The position numbers and the translations under genes are program-made. The notes under the pieces were generated by a model. That model was not told where the DNA came from, ran no database searches, and saw nothing but the letters and a program-made list of their open reading frames with translations. 32,378 nt of DNA from an uncultured Clostridia bacterium (GTDB lineage Bacteria; Bacillota; Clostridia; Oscillospirales; Acutalibacteraceae): the NCBI GenBank assembly GCA_945787805.1, contig CALZID010000017.1, positions 1 to 32,378 on the forward strand, given 5' to 3'. Shown piece by piece: positions 24,792 to 32,317 of this stretch (positions within the stretch are counted from its first letter, which is position 1; each line of letters starts with the position of its first letter).

Positions 24792-26249
24792 TTATTTATG
24801 CGCATTACAGTTTGAACAATTACCTGTGCAGCCCGAGAATTCTTTTTTGCCTTCTTCGGTGTCACGGTAATACTGAGTGTGGGTTTCTCTGTGTTTCGTA
24901 GAATTCCAGATATCTTCTGCAACGGGGGCCCACTTTTCAGCATATTCAACACATTTATCACAAAGCTCATCCGCAGTTTCCTGACGGACAAGGTCAGATG
25001 ATTTTGCACCCGTATTCTTTACAAGCTCACGGAGTCTTTCGGGATTTTCAAGCATGGGGCAAGGTCTTAAATGGTTGTCGTTAAAGGGCTGATTTTTATA
25101 ATATGCCATAAATAACGGACCTTGCAATGCTTCTAAAAGTGTATGTGTTCTGATATTTGAATCGGAGAAATGAATGAATACGCAAGGCTCAATGTCACCG
25201 GCAGAGTTTATATGGAAATAGTTTCTGCCGCCTGCAATACAACCGCCCACATATTCGCCGTCGTTTTGAAAGTCCATAATAAAAATCGGTTTGCCGCATT
25301 TTCCGTCACGCATCTTTTTGTTCCAGAAATAAAGCTCTTTTCTCTGCTCGGGGGACGGAACAAGACTGACATCTGCATCGTGACCTACGGGCATATAGTT
25401 GAAATTGAGCATATATTTTGCGCCTTTGTTGATAAGAAAATCAACAAAATCGTCACTTGTAACAACGGGTAGGTTCTTGCTTGTGTAACAAACGGAAACG
25501 CCGAAAATACATCTGTGTTTTTTAAGCATATCCATTGCCTTAACAGTTGTTTTGTAAGCGCCTTCGCCACGGCGATAGTCATTTGATTCTTCGTAGCCCT
25601 CAAGGCTTAACGCCAAAGTGATATTGCCGATTTCATTTATCTGTTTACAGAATTCTTCATCAATAAGCGTCGCATTTGTGAAAATCAAGAAAATGCAATC
25701 TTTATTGTTGCGGCAAATTTCAAGAACTTCTTTTTTCTTAATAAGGGGCTCGCCGCCTGTGAGCCAATAGAAATGACAACCAAGCTCTTTGCCCTGAGTT
25801 ACAATGCTCTGCATTTCTTCAAGACTTAAAGATTGCTGATGACCGTATTCTGCCGCCCAACAGCCTTTACAGTTAAGGTTACAAGCACTTGTCGGGTCGA
25901 AAAGAATATTGAAAGGAATATTGCATTTATATTTTTCACGGTTTGTTCTGACTGCTTTTGTTCCGTAATACCCTGCATCAATACCGAAAGAGATAAGCAT
26001 CTGCTTAATAACATTTTTATCAACATCATTGATAATGCTCAATGCAAATTGAGTCCAGACATTGTCTTTATCTTCGGCGATGGCTTTGATTTTTTTGAAG
26101 TTTTCAGGTGGAAAAATCTTGCTGAAAACAGGCTCAATAACTCGGCTCAGTTTCACAATATTTGCATGAGGATTTTTGTCGATATACTTTAAAAGTCTAT
26201 CAACTATGAAACTCATACTTTGTTTTTGAATTTTATAAGTTAAATTCAT
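24792..26249 (-). CDS. Radical SAM protein with C-terminal cysteine cluster
   Basis: A 485-residue radical SAM enzyme of unassigned function. The SAM-binding [4Fe-4S] motif is CNLNCKGC (C123, C127, C130) preceded by DPTSA, with the TGGEPL motif after it and a LIFTNATLID strand, all within a standard partial barrel. About 110 residues precede the core and form a helical N-terminal domain. The second half has more cysteines: GGCIAGG with IEPCVFIHF (SPASM-like auxiliary-cluster region), a CPML site, ELCDKC, and a final CTGNCSNC cluster at residues 474-481. That supports one or more auxiliary clusters. It stands alone, with its own promoter (26287-26315) and terminator; no precursor-peptide gene was found. 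Homologues of this architecture seem common in gut clostridia. Peptide modification or another radical chemistry remains open. Confidence 0.9.
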   Translation of the reverse strand: MNLTYKIQKQSMSFIVDRLLKYIDKNPHANIVKLSRVIEPVFSKIFPPENFKKIKAIAEDKDNVWTQFALSIINDVDKNVIKQMLISFGIDAGYYGTKAVRTNREKYKCNIPFNILFDPTSACNLNCKGCWAAEYGHQQSLSLEEMQSIVTQGKELGCHFYWLTGGEPLIKKKEVLEICRNNKDCIFLIFTNATLIDEEFCKQINEIGNITLALSLEGYEESNDYRRGEGAYKTTVKAMDMLKKHRCIFGVSVCYTSKNLPVVTSDDFVDFLINKGAKYMLNFNYMPVGHDADVSLVPSPEQRKELYFWNKKMRDGKCGKPIFIMDFQNDGEYVGGCIAGGRNYFHINSAGDIEPCVFIHFSDSNIRTHTLLEALQGPLFMAYYKNQPFNDNHLRPCPMLENPERLRELVKNTGAKSSDLVRQETADELCDKCVEYAEKWAPVAEDIWNSTKHRETHTQYYRDTEEGKKEFSGCTGNCSNCNAHK

Positions 26250-26286
26250 AATGTCACCTGTATATTATCAAAAATCATACCCTATC

Positions 26287-26315
26287 ATTCTATTAAAAAT
26301 TATACGCAAAGTCAA
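26287..26315 (-). promoter_or_regulatory. Sigma-A promoter of the radical SAM gene
   Basis: Minus strand: TTGACT (26315-26310), 17-bp spacer, TAGAAT (26292-26287), about 37 bp before the ATG, which follows AGGTGA. Confidence 0.65.
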
Positions 26316-26427
26316 TGATTTTCTTCACTGTTTTACAATAAATTCACATTTAAGTTTATTTTGTACAACTTTGGGGAAAAATAAACGAAAAAAGAGTATT
26401 AAAACAGTAGAAAAAAGCAGCAGAATA

Positions 26428-26436
26428 TGGTAAAAT
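26428..26436 (+). promoter_or_regulatory. Possible extended -10 promoter of the ymfF-ymfH-lgt-folD operon
   Basis: TGGTAAAAT (26428-26436) fits an extended -10 element 34 bp before the ATG at 26471. The -35 region is weak, so this is a tentative call. Confidence 0.4.
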
Positions 26437-26470
26437 AAATTTTATAGTTTTTATTTTAAGGGTGAAACAA

Positions 26471-27751
26471 ATGGGTGAAAAATCTTATATTGAGATTGCA
26501 AAAGATGTTAAGCTTCTTTGCGTAAACAGTGAAAAATTCAAAACAAATGTAATAGATGTTGATTTTTTTGTGCCAATCAACGAGCACTTCGCAGCCTTAA
26601 ATGTGCTTTCTTCTTTAATGGGGCACACTTCAAAGAATTATAAAACTTTTACAAGTTTTAACAGAAAGGTTGAAAGTTTGTACGGTGCAGATTTTGAAAC
26701 AAATATTGCAACAATCGGTGAAAAGGTGAGAATCAGATTTTCAATTGAAATTCCCGACGACCGTTTTTCACTTGATGAAAACAGTATTTCAGAAGATGCA
26801 GTCGATTTTTTGATTGACATAATTCTAAATCCCAATTGTGAAAACAAAAAATTCGACGAAGAAAATACTGCACGAGAAATACGCTTCACACTTGAAAATA
26901 TTGAAGCGGAGAAAAACGATAAAAGGGCTTATGCGCTATCCCGTCTTCGTCAGTTAATGTGCGAGAATGAGCCATACGGCATTGACCGTGAAAAATTAGA
27001 AGAAGATGTCAGAAATCTCGATAGCGAAAAGCTTTTTGCCGCCTATGAAAGTCTTATGAAAACATCAACAATTGTTGTTACTGCCTGCGGTAGTTTGAAC
27101 GGCGATATGCTCAAAGAGAAATTCTGTGAATTTGCAGAGAGTATTCCCGAAAGACAGGCAGCGGCACTTTCAACAGTCTATGTTGAAAAAGCAGAAAATA
27201 TTCGATATTTCACCGACGAGATGGATATCACACAGGCAAAGCTTGTTATAGGTCTTCGCTCAGGTATGAAAAACAGTGAAGACGATTATTTTGCATTCCG
27301 TGTAATGACCGATATTTTCGGTGGCGGACCATATTCACGGCTTTTTCTGAATGTCCGTGAAAAAATGAGCCTTTGTTATTATTGCGGAGCAAGGCTGTTG
27401 CGTGAAAAGGGAATTATCTTCATTCAAAGCGGAATTGAAGAAGAAAACTATGAAAAAGCATTGAACGAAATTTTAAATCAACTTGAAATTATGAAAAAAG
27501 GTGAATTTACCGAAGAAGATTTTAATTCTTCAATTACGGCACTTTGCGACGCTTTCCGAGGTGTTGGCGATTCGCCCGAGGCAGTGTGCACATTTTATAA
27601 TTCACAAGTATTCGACAAAGAGCTTGTAAGCGGCGAAGAATTTGCCGAAAAAATCAGCCAAGTTACAAGAGAACAGGTTGTAGAGTGCGCAAAGCGTGTA
27701 ACGGTTGACTCTGTTTATCTTCTCAAAGGGGAGAGTGGCAATAATGAATAA
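26471..27751 (+). CDS. ymfF: M16 peptidase homologue lacking the zinc site (YmfF-like)
   Basis: A 426-residue protein with the two-domain M16 (insulinase/MPP) fold but without the HxxEH zinc motif; the equivalent stretch reads LNVLSSLMGHTSKNYKTF. It is therefore a non-catalytic subunit. Conserved M16 features that remain are the ESLYGADF region, the helical middle, and the GGGPYSRLFLNVREKMSLCYYCGA block of the second domain, which carries the conserved Arg and Tyr that contribute to the partner active site in heterodimeric M16 enzymes. The following gene is the active partner, as in the Bacillus ymfF-ymfH pair (also written YfmF/YfmH in databases), annotated as associated with 5-aminopentanol modification of EF-P. 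A GTG at 26462 is in frame, but AAGGGTG fits the ATG at 26471. It overlaps the next gene by eight bases. Confidence 0.88.
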   Translation: MGEKSYIEIAKDVKLLCVNSEKFKTNVIDVDFFVPINEHFAALNVLSSLMGHTSKNYKTFTSFNRKVESLYGADFETNIATIGEKVRIRFSIEIPDDRFSLDENSISEDAVDFLIDIILNPNCENKKFDEENTAREIRFTLENIEAEKNDKRAYALSRLRQLMCENEPYGIDREKLEEDVRNLDSEKLFAAYESLMKTSTIVVTACGSLNGDMLKEKFCEFAESIPERQAAALSTVYVEKAENIRYFTDEMDITQAKLVIGLRSGMKNSEDDYFAFRVMTDIFGGGPYSRLFLNVREKMSLCYYCGARLLREKGIIFIQSGIEEENYEKALNEILNQLEIMKKGEFTEEDFNSSITALCDAFRGVGDSPEAVCTFYNSQVFDKELVSGEEFAEKISQVTREQVVECAKRVTVDSVYLLKGESGNNE

Positions 27752-29018
27752 AATCAGAGAAATTAAAAATGAGCTTTTAAATGACAGTTATTTTGAAATC
27801 GACCATAAATCAGGCTTTAAAATTTTTGTTTATCCAAAAGAGAATTATTCGTCCGCCTATGCGGTTTTCGGCACAAAATACGGTTCAATCGACACTTGCT
27901 TCCGTGTGGACGGAAATGAAGAATTTACAACCGTCCCCGAAGGTATTGCTCACTTTTTAGAGCATAAGCTTTTTGAAAGCGAAGAGCTCGACGCTTTTGC
28001 CCGTTATGCAAAAACCGGCGCCGGTGCAAATGCTTATACATCATTTGACAAGACCTGTTATTTGTTCCAATGCAGCGGCAATTTTGAAGCGTCCCTTGAA
28101 ATTCTTTTGGATTTTGTAAGCAATCCGTATTTCACGGAACAGACCGTACAAAAAGAACAGGGAATTATCGGCCAAGAGATTAAAATGTATCAGGATGAGC
28201 CCGGTTGGGAATCGCTTTTTGCACTTCTTCGTGCAATGTATCACAATCATCCGGTGAAAATTGATATTGCCGGTACGGTGGAGTCAATCAGTCATATTAC
28301 TGCGGACTTGCTTTATGAATGTTATGATACATTCTACAATCCCGCCAATATGGCGCTGGCGGTTGCGGGTAATGTAACGGTGGAGCAGGTGCTCAAAATT
28401 GCCGATAAAATGCTCAAACCCAAGAAAAGCAAAAATGTTGAGAGAAAATTCCAAATCGAGCCCGAATCGGTAGTTGAAGATACAATTGTACGCAATCTAT
28501 CGGTTTCAATGCCGATTTTTGCAATAGGCTTTAAAGAAAGAATCGAAACACCCTGCCGAAGTTTAAAAGAAACTCTCGAAAGCAATATCCTTTTAGATAT
28601 TATCGGCGGTAAAACTTCAGCTCTTTATGAAGAAATGCTCACAGACGGACTTATCAACACAACCTTTGATACGGAATATTTTGAAGGCTTCGGTTATTCT
28701 GCTCACATTTTCAGCGGTGAAAGTACAGAGCCTCAGAGGGTTCGTGAAAGAATAAATAAAGAAATTGAAAAACTTAAAAAACATGGTGTTGAAAAAGAAA
28801 TATTTGAAAGAATCAAGAAAAAGCATTATGGCGGATTTATTATGGATTTCAACGATATTGATTCTCTTTCAAATTCTTTGATTGGCTCATACTTTAACGG
28901 CGACGGACTTTTTGACCAATTAAATGTGCTTGAAAGCATTACGCTTGAAGATATCAACAACAGATTAAATGCTTTTAACATTGAAAATTCTTCAATGTCA
29001 ATTATAAAACAAGGCTGA
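27744..29018 (+). CDS. ymfH: M16 zinc peptidase (YmfH-like), active partner
   Basis: A 424-residue M16 metallopeptidase. The inverted zinc motif HFLEH is intact (H70, E73, H74), with the third ligand candidate E145 in GQEIKMYQD. The surrounding KLFE...GAGANAYTSFDKTCYLFQCSG pattern is typical of the family, and the second half has the GGKTSALYEEMLTDGL block. No signal peptide is present. Together with the upstream inactive homologue it should form the heterodimer known from the YmfF/YmfH pair. The frame opens at 27705, but the ATG at 27744 has GGGGAGAG upstream and overlaps the preceding stop by eight bases. It lies 14 bp before lgt. EF-P and the reductase YmfI are not in this window, so a role in EF-P modification is inferred only from homology. 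Confidence 0.92.
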   Translation: MNKIREIKNELLNDSYFEIDHKSGFKIFVYPKENYSSAYAVFGTKYGSIDTCFRVDGNEEFTTVPEGIAHFLEHKLFESEELDAFARYAKTGAGANAYTSFDKTCYLFQCSGNFEASLEILLDFVSNPYFTEQTVQKEQGIIGQEIKMYQDEPGWESLFALLRAMYHNHPVKIDIAGTVESISHITADLLYECYDTFYNPANMALAVAGNVTVEQVLKIADKMLKPKKSKNVERKFQIEPESVVEDTIVRNLSVSMPIFAIGFKERIETPCRSLKETLESNILLDIIGGKTSALYEEMLTDGLINTTFDTEYFEGFGYSAHIFSGESTEPQRVRERINKEIEKLKKHGVEKEIFERIKKKHYGGFIMDFNDIDSLSNSLIGSYFNGDGLFDQLNVLESITLEDINNRLNAFNIENSSMSIIKQG

Positions 29019-29032
29019 AAGGAGAGTATTTT

Positions 29033-29962
29033 ATGAAATGGTTTACAGATTATACTCTTGTTGAGTTTCCAAAGTTGGGATTAGACTTAAATGTTTATGA
29101 AAATTTGGTTGAATTCACTATTCCCGGTTGGGATATTGATATAACAATCAAATTCTACGGCGTTATTATTGCATTCGGTTTCACTCTTGCCGTGCTTTTC
29201 GGCGGAAGAATGGCTTATAAATGGAAGATGAGCATTGATAAAATGCTTGATGTACTCATTTACGGTACATTAGGCGGAATTATCGGTGCAAGACTTTATT
29301 ATGTGGCTTTCGAGTGGGATAGTTATAAAGATGACTTACTTTCCGTATTTAAAATATGGGAGGGCGGACTTGCCATATACGGCGGAATTATCGGCGCATT
29401 TGTTGTGTCGTATTTTGTCTGTAAAAAAATTGACCTTAATTTCTATAAACTGCTTGACCTTGCCGGAATGAGCCTTCTCATCGGTCAGGGCATCGGCAGA
29501 TGGGGTAACTTTACAAATCAGGAAGCCTTCGGTATAAACACGGAATCAATTTTCGGCATGACAAGTGATAAAATTGTTGAATACATAAACAATAATTATT
29601 CTTCACTTTCGCATAACGGAATCAACATTGACGCCGACTTGCCTGTACATCCCACATTTCTTTATGAATCGGTTTGGTGCATCTTCGGCTTCATTGTGCT
29701 CTATATTGTATGTCAGAAATTCAGAAAATTTGACGGTCAGTTGATTTTAGGCTACGGCATTATTTACGGTCTTGAAAGAGCAGTTGTTGAAGGACTTCGT
29801 ACAGACAGTCTTTATATCGGCGATACAGGACTTCGTGTTTCACAGGTACTCTCACTTGCTATTGTAGTTGTTTGCGCAACTCTTATGATTGTCAAGCTTG
29901 TGGGAATCCATAAAGCAAATGTGGACAAGGTGAAAGAGTATAAGGAGAATAATAATGTATAA
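29033..29962 (+). CDS. lgt: Prolipoprotein diacylglyceryl transferase
   Basis: Transfers diacylglycerol from phosphatidylglycerol to the lipobox cysteine of prolipoproteins, the first step of lipoprotein maturation, in the cytoplasmic membrane. The 309-residue protein has about seven membrane segments. Diagnostic blocks are [37 protein letters not shown], and the Lgt signature [17 protein letters not shown] with its essential Arg and Asn, then [10 protein letters not shown] and the late [14 protein letters not shown]. An AAAGGAGAG site precedes the ATG. The gene lies 14 bp after the M16 pair and overlaps folD by eight bases, so it is in the middle of a four-gene operon. The lipoprotein encoded at 20519-22099 is one of its expected substrates. 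An insert of about 30 residues follows the signature, a length variation seen in some clostridial Lgt proteins. Confidence 0.97.
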   Translation: MKWFTDYTLVEFPKLGLDLNVYENLVEFTIPGWDIDITIKFYGVIIAFGFTLAVLFGGRMAYKWKMSIDKMLDVLIYGTLGGIIGARLYYVAFEWDSYKDDLLSVFKIWEGGLAIYGGIIGAFVVSYFVCKKIDLNFYKLLDLAGMSLLIGQGIGRWGNFTNQEAFGINTESIFGMTSDKIVEYINNNYSSLSHNGINIDADLPVHPTFLYESVWCIFGFIVLYIVCQKFRKFDGQLILGYGIIYGLERAVVEGLRTDSLYIGDTGLRVSQVLSLAIVVVCATLMIVKLVGIHKANVDKVKEYKENNNV

Positions 29963-30806
29963 AATTATAGACGGAAAAGCGGTTTCGGCATCAGTCAGAA
30001 ATAAGATAAAAGCAGAAGTCGAAAGCCTAAAAAATCAGGGTAAAAAAACAGGGCTTGCAGTGGTAATCGTTGGCAATAATCCTGCCTCCCGTGTCTATGT
30101 CAATAACAAGAAAAAAGGCTGCGAAGAAGTGGGAATGGAGTCGTTTGAATATGCACTTCCCGAAGAAACAACAACCGAAGAACTGCTATCACTTGTAGAA
30201 AAGCTCAATAACGACGACGCAGTTGACGGTATTCTCTGTCAGTTGCCCTTGCCAAAGCAGATTGATGAAAAAAAGGTGCTGAATGCTATTGTGCCCCATA
30301 AGGATGTTGACGCATTTCACCCTGTTAATACAGGGCATATTATGATTGGCGACCACTCATTTTTGCCTTGCACACCCGCAGGTATTATGGAAATGCTCAA
30401 ATTCTATGACATTTCTGTGGAAGGTAAAGAGTGCGTTGTAATCGGCAGAAGCAATATTGTGGGTAAGCCTATGGCAATGCTTCTTTTAGGTCAGAACGGT
30501 ACGGTTACAATCTGTCATTCAAGAACAAAGGATTTGGCAGAAGTCACAAAGAGAGCCGATATTCTTGTTGCCGCCGTTGGCAAAGCATATTTTGTAACAC
30601 CCGATATGGTTAAAGACGGCGCAGTTGTAATTGATGTGGGTATGAACAGAAACGCTGAAGGAAAACTCTGCGGCGATGTGGATTTTGACAAGGTTAAGGA
30701 CAAATGCTCATTCATAACCCCCGTCCCCGGCGGTGTAGGCCCAATGACAATTACAATGCTGCTCAAAAATACTTTGACTGCATCAAAACAACATTTTAAT
30801 AAATAA
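29955..30806 (+). CDS. folD: Methylenetetrahydrofolate dehydrogenase/cyclohydrolase
   Basis: A bifunctional enzyme of one-carbon metabolism that interconverts 5,10-methylene-THF, 5,10-methenyl-THF and 10-formyl-THF; cytosolic. The length of 283 residues is standard. The catalytic block [17 protein letters not shown] has the conserved Tyr and Lys. [14 protein letters not shown] and [10 protein letters not shown] lead to the linker [12 protein letters not shown]. The Rossmann domain shows [17 protein letters not shown] and the FolD fingerprint [16 protein letters not shown]. It overlaps lgt by eight bases with AAGGAG ahead of the ATG and ends the operon. No clear T-run terminator follows; the first hairpin is the repeat at 30857-30876. 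Its pairing with lgt looks positional. Confidence 0.97.
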   Translation: MYKIIDGKAVSASVRNKIKAEVESLKNQGKKTGLAVVIVGNNPASRVYVNNKKKGCEEVGMESFEYALPEETTTEELLSLVEKLNNDDAVDGILCQLPLPKQIDEKKVLNAIVPHKDVDAFHPVNTGHIMIGDHSFLPCTPAGIMEMLKFYDISVEGKECVVIGRSNIVGKPMAMLLLGQNGTVTICHSRTKDLAEVTKRADILVAAVGKAYFVTPDMVKDGAVVIDVGMNRNAEGKLCGDVDFDKVKDKCSFITPVPGGVGPMTITMLLKNTLTASKQHFNK

Positions 30807-30856
30807 TTTTACGGTGTTCGGTGAAATCATATAAAAAGCCAATGGCGTTATCGTAG

Positions 30857-30876
30857 GGGCGATTCACGAATCGCCC
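30857..30876. repeat. Intergenic hairpin repeat, GGGCGATT type
   Basis: A perfect 8-bp stem GGGCGATT/AATCGCCC with CACG loop, preceded by TCGTAG. It resembles short dispersed intergenic palindromes that I know from gut clostridial genomes. It shares the CGTAGGGG opening with the reverse complement of the hairpin in the 32011-32156 tandem repeat, so the two may be variants of one family. Confidence 0.65.
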
Positions 30877-30939
30877 GGTTCAATCAGACAAATCAGCAGA
30901 TTAACCGGAATTGGTAAGGGGTTGGTGGAAAAATGTTTA

Positions 30940-30975
30940 AAATTCTAGCAAGGACAGAGAACCGTCCCCTGTCTT
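30940..30975 (+). repeat. REP-like element, copy 1 (36 bp)
   Basis: This 36-bp sequence is identical to 32228-32263. It contains TTCTAGCAAGGACAG and the core AGAACCGTCCCCT (30958-30970), with GACAG and CTGTC as terminal inverted arms. It sits directly before the activase fragment. The small palindromic form suggests a non-autonomous element of the REP/RAYT kind; no transposase is in the window. Confidence 0.75.
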
Positions 30976-30978
30976 TTC

Positions 30979-31136
30979 CAGACGGTGTAATGATGACGGG
31001 CGGAGTTGCGAACAACAAGGGCGTTGTGACCGAACTTGAAAAGCAGTTGAACACAAAGATTTTCATATCCGATAAGCCGGAATTTTGCGGTGCAATCGGT
31101 GCGGGATTGTTTGCCATTGACAGTGATAGATAAACC
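30979..31136 (+). pseudogene. C-terminal remnant of a BadF/HgdC-type activase (ASKHA ATPase)
   Basis: About 50 codons, from GVMMTGGVANNKGVV to EFCGAIGAGLFAIDSDR, match the last segment of 2-hydroxyacyl-CoA dehydratase activases and related BadF/BcrA proteins, whose C-termini read like GGVAxNxGVVxALE then a GAxGAALxA end. In that family the GGVA loop binds adenine nucleotide. The family is about 250 residues or longer, so four fifths of the protein are missing. An open frame can be read from the ATG at 30933, but its first 15 codons are translated REP-like repeat and no good ribosome binding site precedes it. The join between repeat and fragment marks the breakpoint of a deletion or insertion. 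The fragment lies 20 bp before the SGNH gene. Confidence 0.75.
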
Positions 31137-31153
31137 TTATTTTGGAGAAGCAA

Positions 31154-31810
31154 ATGAACAAGAATTTTCAGAAAAAAACGGCTTACGACCATGTAAAGCA
31201 AACGAAAAAAGAGAATTTTAGTTTTTTGAATGAGAAGTACGCACAGCACGGACAAACGGTGCTGTTCGGCGACTCAATCACGGAAATATTTAACAGCTAT
31301 GAACTGTTTTATGCTTTTTCGCAAACCACGGGGCAAGCAGTTTACAACCGTGGAATCAGCGGTGACACAAGCGACAGATTGTTGGAAAGGCTTGAATGCA
31401 ATGTCTTGAACATAAACCCGAAAAATCTTGTGATTTTAATCGGAACAAACGACATCGGCATAGGACTTCCGACCGAGTACACCTTGAGGAATATTCAAGA
31501 AGTTTTGAGCACAACGCAGAAGCTCTGCCCGAATACAAACATTGTGTTGCAGGCGATTTATCCCGTAAATTCGCATTTGTCAATCATTGCAAGGCAGATG
31601 GTCGGCAAACGCAGTAACAAAAAGATTTTGGCAATCAACGAAGAACTGCGCCAAATCGCTCTTAACGGCAAGGTGCAATGGCTCGATCTTACTAACGTGC
31701 TGTCTGACGAAAAGGGCAGGCTTGCAAAAGAGTATTGCTATGACGGTCTGCACCTGAACGCTCAAGGCTTTCAAATTGTATCCGAAAATATTATTCCGTT
31801 ATTGAAATAA
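31154..31810 (+). CDS. SGNH/GDSL-family hydrolase
   Basis: A 218-residue esterase or acetylhydrolase of the SGNH fold. All four blocks are intact: block I FGDSITE with the nucleophile Ser, block II NRGISGDTSDRLLER with the conserved Gly, block III IGTNDIG with the Asn, and block V YDGLHLNAQGF with the catalytic Asp and His. No signal peptide is present, so it is probably cytosolic. Family members of this size remove O-acetyl or acyl groups from sugars or lipids, and a role in deacetylating glycans would suit the sugar-rich window, but that is inference. The start is the ATG at 31154, served by GGAG. A TTG at 31142 is in frame but less likely. Its upstream region is a decayed activase gene, so its original promoter may be lost or lie in the repeat zone. 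Confidence 0.9.
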   Translation: MNKNFQKKTAYDHVKQTKKENFSFLNEKYAQHGQTVLFGDSITEIFNSYELFYAFSQTTGQAVYNRGISGDTSDRLLERLECNVLNINPKNLVILIGTNDIGIGLPTEYTLRNIQEVLSTTQKLCPNTNIVLQAIYPVNSHLSIIARQMVGKRSNKKILAINEELRQIALNGKVQWLDLTNVLSDEKGRLAKEYCYDGLHLNAQGFQIVSENIIPLLK

Positions 31811-31835
31811 GCATAAGTAAAAAGGACTTGAAGTG

Positions 31836-31844
31836 TGATATAAT
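31836..31844 (+). promoter_or_regulatory. Possible extended -10 element
   Basis: TGATATAAT (31836-31844) lies 35 bp before the small open frame at 31880. The following bases, TCCCCTGTCTTTT (31844-31856), match the end of REP copy 1, so the site may be formed partly by repeat DNA. No -35 box is convincing. Confidence 0.35.
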
Positions 31845-31879
31845 CCCCTGTCTTTTTGCAAAATAGTGGAGTTAAGTTT

Positions 31880-31987
31880 ATGAAAAATATAAAATTTTAT
31901 TATAATAAGCCTAGTCTGATATTTAATATAGACATTGTCAAAAAGAAAGACTACGAATGGAGGACAGGGGACGGTTCTGCGTCTTGA
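31880..31987 (+). pseudogene. Short open frame, probable 5' scrap of a gene ended by a repeat
   Basis: The frame codes for 35 residues, MKNIKFYYNKPSLIFNIDI then VKKKDYEW, followed by residues read from the REP-like element (RTGDGSAS) and a stop. GGAG lies eight bases before the ATG, and an extended -10 box is further upstream. The first 27 residues look like ordinary protein, whereas the rest is clearly repeat sequence. The likely reading is the start of a former gene, cut by insertion of the repeat or a linked deletion. I do not recognise the family. A genuine short peptide cannot be excluded. Confidence 0.4.
31966..31978 (-). repeat. REP-like core inside the broken frame
   Basis: AGGGGACGGTTCT, the reverse complement of the AGAACCGTCCCCT core, preceded by GGAC. 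It supplies the last codons of the truncated frame. Confidence 0.7.
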
Positions 31988-32010
31988 CAACAAACAAGTT
32001 ATTGGGAAAG

Positions 32011-32156
32011 ACAGGGGACGGTTCTCTGATTGCTCTGTATGTGATTTTGCAGGACGATGAAAGGCATCGTCCCCTACGGGTTACAAGAAGACGGGGGACG
32101 GTTCTCTGATTGCTCTGTATGTGATTTTGCGGGACGATGAAAGGCATCGTCCCCTA
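32011..32156. repeat. Tandem duplication, two 66-bp copies with 80-bp period
   Basis: Copy A (32011-32076) and copy B (32091-32156) match with two differences. Each begins with the GGGGACGGTTCT core, continues through a shared CTGATTGCTCTGTATG stretch, and ends in a hairpin: GGACGATG/CATCGTCC at 32052-32072 in A, extended to nine pairs at 32131-32153 in B. Each unit therefore joins two repeat types, the REP-like core and the hairpin family also related to 30857-30876. The 14 bases between the copies differ from what follows copy B. Confidence 0.85.
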
Positions 32157-32173
32157 TAAATATCCTGAAAAAA

Positions 32174-32200
32174 TTCCCCATTTATTGGGGAAAATTTTTT
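32174..32200 (+). terminator. Terminator-like hairpin in the repeat region
   Basis: A 7-bp stem TTCCCCA/TGGGGAA (32174-32180 with 32186-32192) is followed by six T residues at 32195-32200. No upstream gene ends nearby, so it may be the end of a lost gene. Confidence 0.6.
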
Positions 32201-32227
32201 ACCTTGACATATACCCTGTCTTTCATC

Positions 32228-32263
32228 AAATTCTAGCAAGGACAGAGAACCGTCCCCTGTCTT
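32228..32263 (+). repeat. REP-like element, copy 2 (36 bp)
   Basis: Identical to 30940-30975 and in the same orientation; the core is at 32246-32258. The flanks of the two copies differ, so this looks like a dispersed element rather than a long duplication. Confidence 0.8.
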
Positions 32264-32304
32264 CTCTTAAATTACTATATTATACAAAAAATATAGTCAA
32301 TCAT

Positions 32305-32317
32305 AGAACCGTCCCCT
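32305..32317 (+). repeat. Solo REP-like core
   Basis: AGAACCGTCCCCT without the GACAG/CTGTC arms, the last of six full cores in the final 1.4 kb. Confidence 0.65.

Noticed and set aside
24792-26249. RiPP (peptide natural product) cluster around the radical SAM gene
   Set aside because: No precursor peptide, transporter or protease gene is adjacent, and the gene is bounded by its own promoter and terminator.
26251-26433. Plus-strand frame of 60 codons in the gap before ymfF
   Set aside because: No ribosome binding site, and it overlaps the radical SAM promoter and runs into the presumed ymfF promoter.
30933-31133. Functional small protein of 66 residues
   Set aside because: The N-terminal codons are REP-like repeat, and the remainder is the tail of a much larger ATPase family, lacking its nucleotide-binding core.
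31938-32147. Minus-strand open frame of 69 codons
   Set aside because: It is a translation of the tandem repeat and REP-like cores, with the same peptide words appearing twice; no ribosome binding site.
32011-32156. CRISPR array
   Set aside because: Only two units, with the repeat part 66 bp and the gap 14 bp; no cas gene in the window.
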